This document shows positions 16,341 to 20,894 of a stretch of DNA of 20,894 bases, one piece after another; position 1 is the first letter of the stretch; each line of letters begins with the position of its first letter. The position numbers were made by a program, and so were the translations under genes. Location of the stretch: contig NGBS01000374.1 of assembly GCA_002245135.1 (NCBI GenBank), positions 1 to 20,894 of the forward strand, written 5' to 3'. Under the pieces are notes generated by a model. That model did no database searches, was not told the origin of the DNA, and saw nothing but the letters and a program-made list of their open reading frames with translations. Origin of the DNA: Proteromonas lacertae (lineage: Eukaryota > Sar > Bigyra > Opalinata > Proteromonadidae).

Positions 16341-17209
16341 ATGGTTAATCTCGTTGGTTTTTCTTCTACTTGTATTATAAATATCTATAAATTCATATAT
16401 AGTGCTTAAAGGTCGTAATGCTATAGTTACAGGTGGAAGTAGAGGAATAGGAGGATCTGTTGCTATGCTGCTAGCAAAGACAGGTGCAAATGTTGCTATA
16501 TTTGGAAGAAATGAGAAGACATTAAATGATACAGTACAATTATTACCTAGTACTTATTTTGTTTATTCTATTTATATAGAGCTATATGACAGTCAAAATC
16601 ATATTGCTGTGAAATGTGATGTTTCAAATATTGATGCTATAAAGTATATAATCAAAAATATAATGATTTAGAAAGTCTGTATCTAAAATTGAAGAACATT
16701 TTTCAAAGATTGATATATTAGTAAATGGTGCTGGTATAGCAAAAGATAATTTATTGGTGAAATCAAAGATTGAAGATATAAGTGATGTAATTAACACAAA
16801 TCTTCTTGGTCCAATATATATGAGTAAATATTATCTTCCATTAATGATGAAAAACAAAGGGAAAAATGGTGCAATTGTGAATATAGGCAGTATAGTAGGA
16901 AGTGAAGGTAATTATGGTCAAACTATCTATTCTGCTACAAAAAGTGGATTAATAGGTTTTACAAAGACATTGAGTAAAGAAGTGATGAAATATGGAATAA
17001 GAGTTAATATGGTTGAGCCAGGTTTTACAAATACTGATTTAACAAAAGATATTCCAGAAAAGATAAAAAACAGATATTTAGATATGATTGGAATGAAAAG
17101 ATTTGCTGAAAAAGATGAAATTGCAGAACCAATTGTGTTTTTATGTAGTGATTTATCATCTTATATAACAGGTGAAGTATTAAGAATAGCAGGAGGAATG
17201 AAACTTTAG
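16341..17209 (+). CDS. fabG: 3-oxoacyl-[ACP] reductase-like short-chain dehydrogenase (FabG/CBR4 type)
   Basis: Four exons (16341-16356, 16403-16549, 16580-16643, 16672-17209) sum to 765 bases, or 254 residues, the normal size for FabG. Introns are 46, 30 and 28 nt. The 30-nt one is a multiple of three without a stop, but its removal restores the normal spacing between GRNEKTLNDTVQLLP and the NHIAVKCDVSN strand. Classical SDR features: cofactor loop TGGSRGIG near the N-terminus, CDVSN, NGAG (normally NNAG), catalytic Ser in NIGSIVGSEGNYGQ, YSATKSG with catalytic Tyr and Lys, PGFTNTDLT, and the ending YITGEVLRIAGGMKL. FabG reduces 3-oxoacyl-ACP with NADPH in type II fatty-acid synthesis; in non-plastid eukaryotes this is mitochondrial. 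No clear targeting peptide is seen, so the compartment is open and another SDR activity is possible. The coding exon ATGGTTAATCTCGTTG was chosen because it restores the frame ahead of LKGRNAIVTGG. Confidence 0.85.
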
Positions 17210-17306
17210 ATTTTATAATGATTATGTGTTGTTTTATTTTTTATTGTATTTTTATCTCAATATATAAAAGAACAACAAAATGAAGTTATAAAAAATATAA
17301 TAGAAA
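17210..17306. other. Convergent 3' intergenic spacer
   Basis: 97 AT-rich bases between two genes ending tail to tail, with T-runs on the plus strand and A/T-rich sequence suited to both 3' ends. No hairpin or other structure stands out. Confidence 0.4.
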
Positions 17307-20300
17307 TTATTGTGCGATTGAAATAGAACCATCTTCTCTTCCAAAAGCAATAACTCTATGAAATGGCAATAATTCCAAACATTTATTGGAATGATTTAGC
17401 TTTTCACCACCACTTATATTATTTGCAGGATTTGAAGCATCATTTAATGGGATTTCATATAATGGAGAAGCTACTTCATTCTATAATGAATATAATTATT
17501 ATAAATATACAGCATTAAAGGTAGTTTGATAGACAGAATCACCATTAACACATAACAAGTCTATATTTTCACCATAACTATAAATATGAGAAGAATAATT
17601 AGAAGGATATAAATCATTAACAGAATTCAACTTATTGGACATTATAATAGCTCCACGACTATTGATCAAATCATTTTCACTAAAACCACATAAATTCCAA
17701 CTCTTTATTGTAAAAAAATCCATTAAAATTAAAGAAAAATAACTAAAACATACAATAAAGTTAAAAAAAAGATATAAATTATCAGAACCAATAGTGATCA
17801 AACTATGTTTGTTCCAACACAATATCTGAAATACAGTATTATCATGTCCTTGCCATTTATATAACAAACTATTAGATCTTGTATCAAATATAAATATATA
17901 ACCAGATGTTGTACCACAAGCAACTTCATATTCATTATAATGACAAATTGAAGTAATATATCCATAAGATTGTTTATTATCACTATTATTGCTACTATTA
18001 CTGCTATTAACTGTATTACTATTACCACTATTTCCACTAGAATTACTGTTATTTGAATTAGAAACATTTATAGAATTAACACTGACATTACTTAAACTAC
18101 CGCTGTTTGATAAACACCATTGTCCAGCAAAAGAACATTCCATACCATGACTTCTTACATCAATACAACTCAATAAGTTATGACTTCCACAATATAATTG
18201 ACTTCTACCTTCTGCAATACCTATTCCTGAAGAAACTGAATATGGATATGGAACACTCTATAAATAAATAATCATATATATATAATACAGCGACAGTCTT
18301 ATAATTAGTAGTTGTATTATTTTGTTCCAACACCATTGATCCTGTAGCAATATCCCAAATCTTAATTGAACCATCACAACTACATAACCATTCTTCATTG
18401 TTCATTATACATGAACTAATAATTGGTTTACTGTGTTTCAATAATAATGTACATTTTGGAGGTTCATTTTCTATTGCCCATACTTTCGCATTACAATCGT
18501 GAGAGATTGTGATTAAAAACTTCTCAGATTTAAATGAATGAATTCCTGTAATATAACTATCATGAGCTTTCCAATTGTATTTAAATTCATTTCTAAATCT
18601 CCATTTTTGACCAATATCAGATTGACGATATTCTAATCCAGCTAAATCAGAAGTCATCCACAAATCATATATCTTTTTATTAATTCTTGGAATTGGTTTC
18701 TTTTCCATTATTTTTGGCTCACTTACTGATGGAGTTTCAACAGCAGCTGGTTCATTTAATGATATTGTAGGAATTGATTGACTATTATTATCTTCAGTTT
18801 TATTACTATTCATACTAGGAGATGATGGTGTATTTGGAGTATTAATACTTTCAGTTAGTGAATCTAATAATGGAGATTGTATTGACATTGTTCTTCTTCT
18901 AAATTGAAGTGAATTGTTATCATTATTTTGATTATTATTTTGATTAATAATTGGCTTTGTATGGTTATTATTCATTTCAATTGGTATATCGTAATTAATT
19001 GGATTTTCTATTATTTCTTTCCATATATCACTATTCATATCTTTAGGTAATGGAGCGGTTAAACCAAATAATGAAGAAAGTGGTAAATAGAATGTACGAG
19101 TTATCATTCTTAATAAGGATTTAATAAAATCATTCTCTTTAGAAATGTGAGTATAAATATACATTATTTTATCATAAAATTCACTAATTGGTTGGTTTAT
19201 GTAATTTGTAACCTCACTGATATCTTCATTTCTCATAATTATACTCATTAACACATTACCAGTTACTAAAAATAATACCGTTTCAAATAATAATAGTTCA
19301 ATTTCATTTTCTTTGTTATTATCAATTTGATTTTCACATGGAATAGGCAAATATAATAACAAATGTTGAATTCCACTATCACTTCTTTTCAAAATTTCAT
19401 TACAAACAGTTTCATTATTTAAAGATGGTAAAATTCCATACAAAGTGACTAAACCACAATGAATACTCATCAATCCTTCTACTGATAGTTTCATATTATT
19501 AACAAACAATATTCTTAAGATTCTATCAAATATAAACATTATTACAGCTCCTTCTGGTAGTCTTTGGGATATAAATGTTGTTGCTCGACTTACTGGATCT
19601 TTATTCATTAATATACTATAATCAGGATATTGTTTAGGATTTTCATCCATAAATTGACTTATTTCCTTCAATATTTCATTGAAACTTTTATCAAATAGAT
19701 TCTTTTTATTTCTTCCTAATTTGTGTACTAATGATGGTAATATATATCTAATAGTTAAAGATGGTCCAAGTACAACAGGTGAACTAATGTGGATCAAAGC
19801 ATCACAAGCTGCTTCACTCACATCTCTAGTTACAACAAATGAAGATGTATATAATAACTCCAATATAAATGGTAATAACAATGATATAAATCCTTTCACA
19901 CCTCCTAATAAGATTATATTGGTAAGACATTGAGGATTTAATGCGGAGATTAATAAGGCTGAATCTTTGTCAGTTATACCATCTTCAATCATAGATCTTA
20001 ACATGGGAATTATAAATGTAGTGAAACTTTGGTGAGGAAATTCGGACATAATATTAACCAATAAACTGAAACATTCTTGACGAATTCCTTGTTTGTTTAA
20101 GAGTGTTTGGAATGGACCAATAATAATAGCATATACTTGAGACATGTAAGCTGAAAATGTAGTTCTAATAATCTATATAAAAACATATATTATTATTCTA
20201 TATACACTTAATATTGACAATCTTTCTTTCATAGATTCAGTGTCATGGAATCTATACAATATCGAATATAATTCATTATAATATTCAGGAAACATATAAG

Positions 20301-20894
20301 TTGCAGGAGTATGGTATAATTTATTATCACTGGATGTTCTAATTGGACAATTCAATAGGAAATAAGGTGATAATCTTTCTTGTGGTTCTATTGATAACAT
20401 TTGAATGACTGGATTTCTCATATATAATGGTATTCTTTCTAACGCAGGTAATAATAACAAATAATTAATAATTAAACGTTTTGATTTAAGATTCTTTACT
20501 TTACAGATATATTTGTATAACGATATGAATGAGAAAAGTGGTTCTCCAGTGTATAGTTCAACAATAATACAGGCTAAGGAGAATATATCACTACATTGAC
20601 CATAATAGATTGAATTATTCTAAAATATATAATAAATAATATAACTGATATATATATATACAGTATCTGAAGATAATAATTGTTCTGGTGATAAATAACA
20701 AGGTGATAAAATATGATCATATTCTCTAGTAAATTGCAATTCTCTTTCAGTTTGTTTAATTTCAGATATTAATGTTTTACTACCAATTCCTGGGAGATTA
20801 ATAGATGGAAGTGATGAGAATAAATCAAATGAATCGTTTAAATCAATATCAATATCACTCTTTTTAGATTTAAAACTTTTAGCATTTTTTAAAG
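17307..20894 (-). CDS. BEACH-family WDR81/LvsG-like protein, C-terminal part (kinase-like, helical, WD40)
   Basis: The gene enters from the right edge and ends at TAA 17309-17307. Exons on the minus strand are 20894-20662, 20619-20206, 20172-18289, 18257-17511 and 17480-17307. Introns of 42, 33, 31 and 30 nt are all phase 0, giving about 1149 residues in the window. First comes a kinase-like C-lobe: CYLSPEQLL (APE-like), SDIFSLACIIVELYTGEPLF (subdomain IX) and MLSIEPQERLSP. Then follows a long helical, HEAT-like region, a Ser/Asn-rich linker, and WD40 repeats (WKAHDSYITGIHSF, HDCNAKVWAI, CDGSIKIWDI, the closing FGREDGSISIA). The order kinase-like then WD40 matches WDR81 and Dictyostelium LvsG; their N-terminal BEACH domain would lie beyond the window. 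WDR81 acts on endosomal PI3P levels and selective autophagy. A 15-20-residue hydrophobic insertion near 17730 (after IGSDNLYLFF) could be an unrecognised intron. Kinase activity is doubtful in this family. Confidence 0.8.

Overview
The window is nuclear DNA of a very AT-rich unicellular eukaryote. The signs are many tiny spliceosomal introns (16 inferred, 28-46 nt, nearly all GTAT...TAG), Asn/Gln/Ser-rich coding sequence, and eukaryote-only domain architectures (BEACH-kinase-WD40, SPOC, USP, XPB). The lineage cannot be fixed from sequence alone. A protist such as an amoebozoan fits, but that is a guess.

Layout. 1-1657 is the damaged right part of a Polinton/Maverick-like viral element: the end of a capsid-like gene with an in-frame TGA, an A32-type packaging ATPase with a frameshift, and a small membrane protein. 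1658-5118 is a graveyard and repeat zone. It holds a decayed minus-strand gene, a minus-strand relic resembling the region that precedes the catalytic part of Polinton DNA polymerases, a 335-bp fold-back element, short hairpins, and a pair of inverted 25-mers. 5119-5391 is a small unexplained ORF.

6018-12879 reads as ONE six-exon gene for a protein of about 2225 residues. It has two Crinkler/RHS-type P-loop modules (the first with the family's C-terminal nuclease-like signature), a long coiled-coil and acidic middle with two nuclear-localisation-like basic patches, and a ubiquitin-specific-protease domain. The catalytic Cys position of that domain reads Ser, and the protein ends in an almost pure Asp/Glu tail. 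This is the most novel object in the window. It is bracketed by two direct copies (about 97% identical over 134 bp) of an exon piece of XPB/ERCC3, the TFIIH helicase. The right-hand copy sits in a larger XPB fragment (12911-13536, minus) that retains introns and stops where the helicase core should begin.

13790-17209 carries two plus-strand genes. The first encodes an RNA-binding-type protein with about fifteen WG dipeptides (Argonaute-hook-like), an RGG tract, a CCHC zinc knuckle and a C-terminal SPOC domain; it needs one frame change near 14727. The second is a four-exon FabG-like short-chain reductase. 17307-20894 is the C-terminal part of a minus-strand WDR81/LvsG-type BEACH-family gene (kinase-like domain, helical region, WD40), cut by the window edge and convergent with fabG.

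Together this looks like ordinary housekeeping genes on the right half, next to a virus-derived, repeat-rich region on the left. A very large conflict-type (CR) gene sits at the border.
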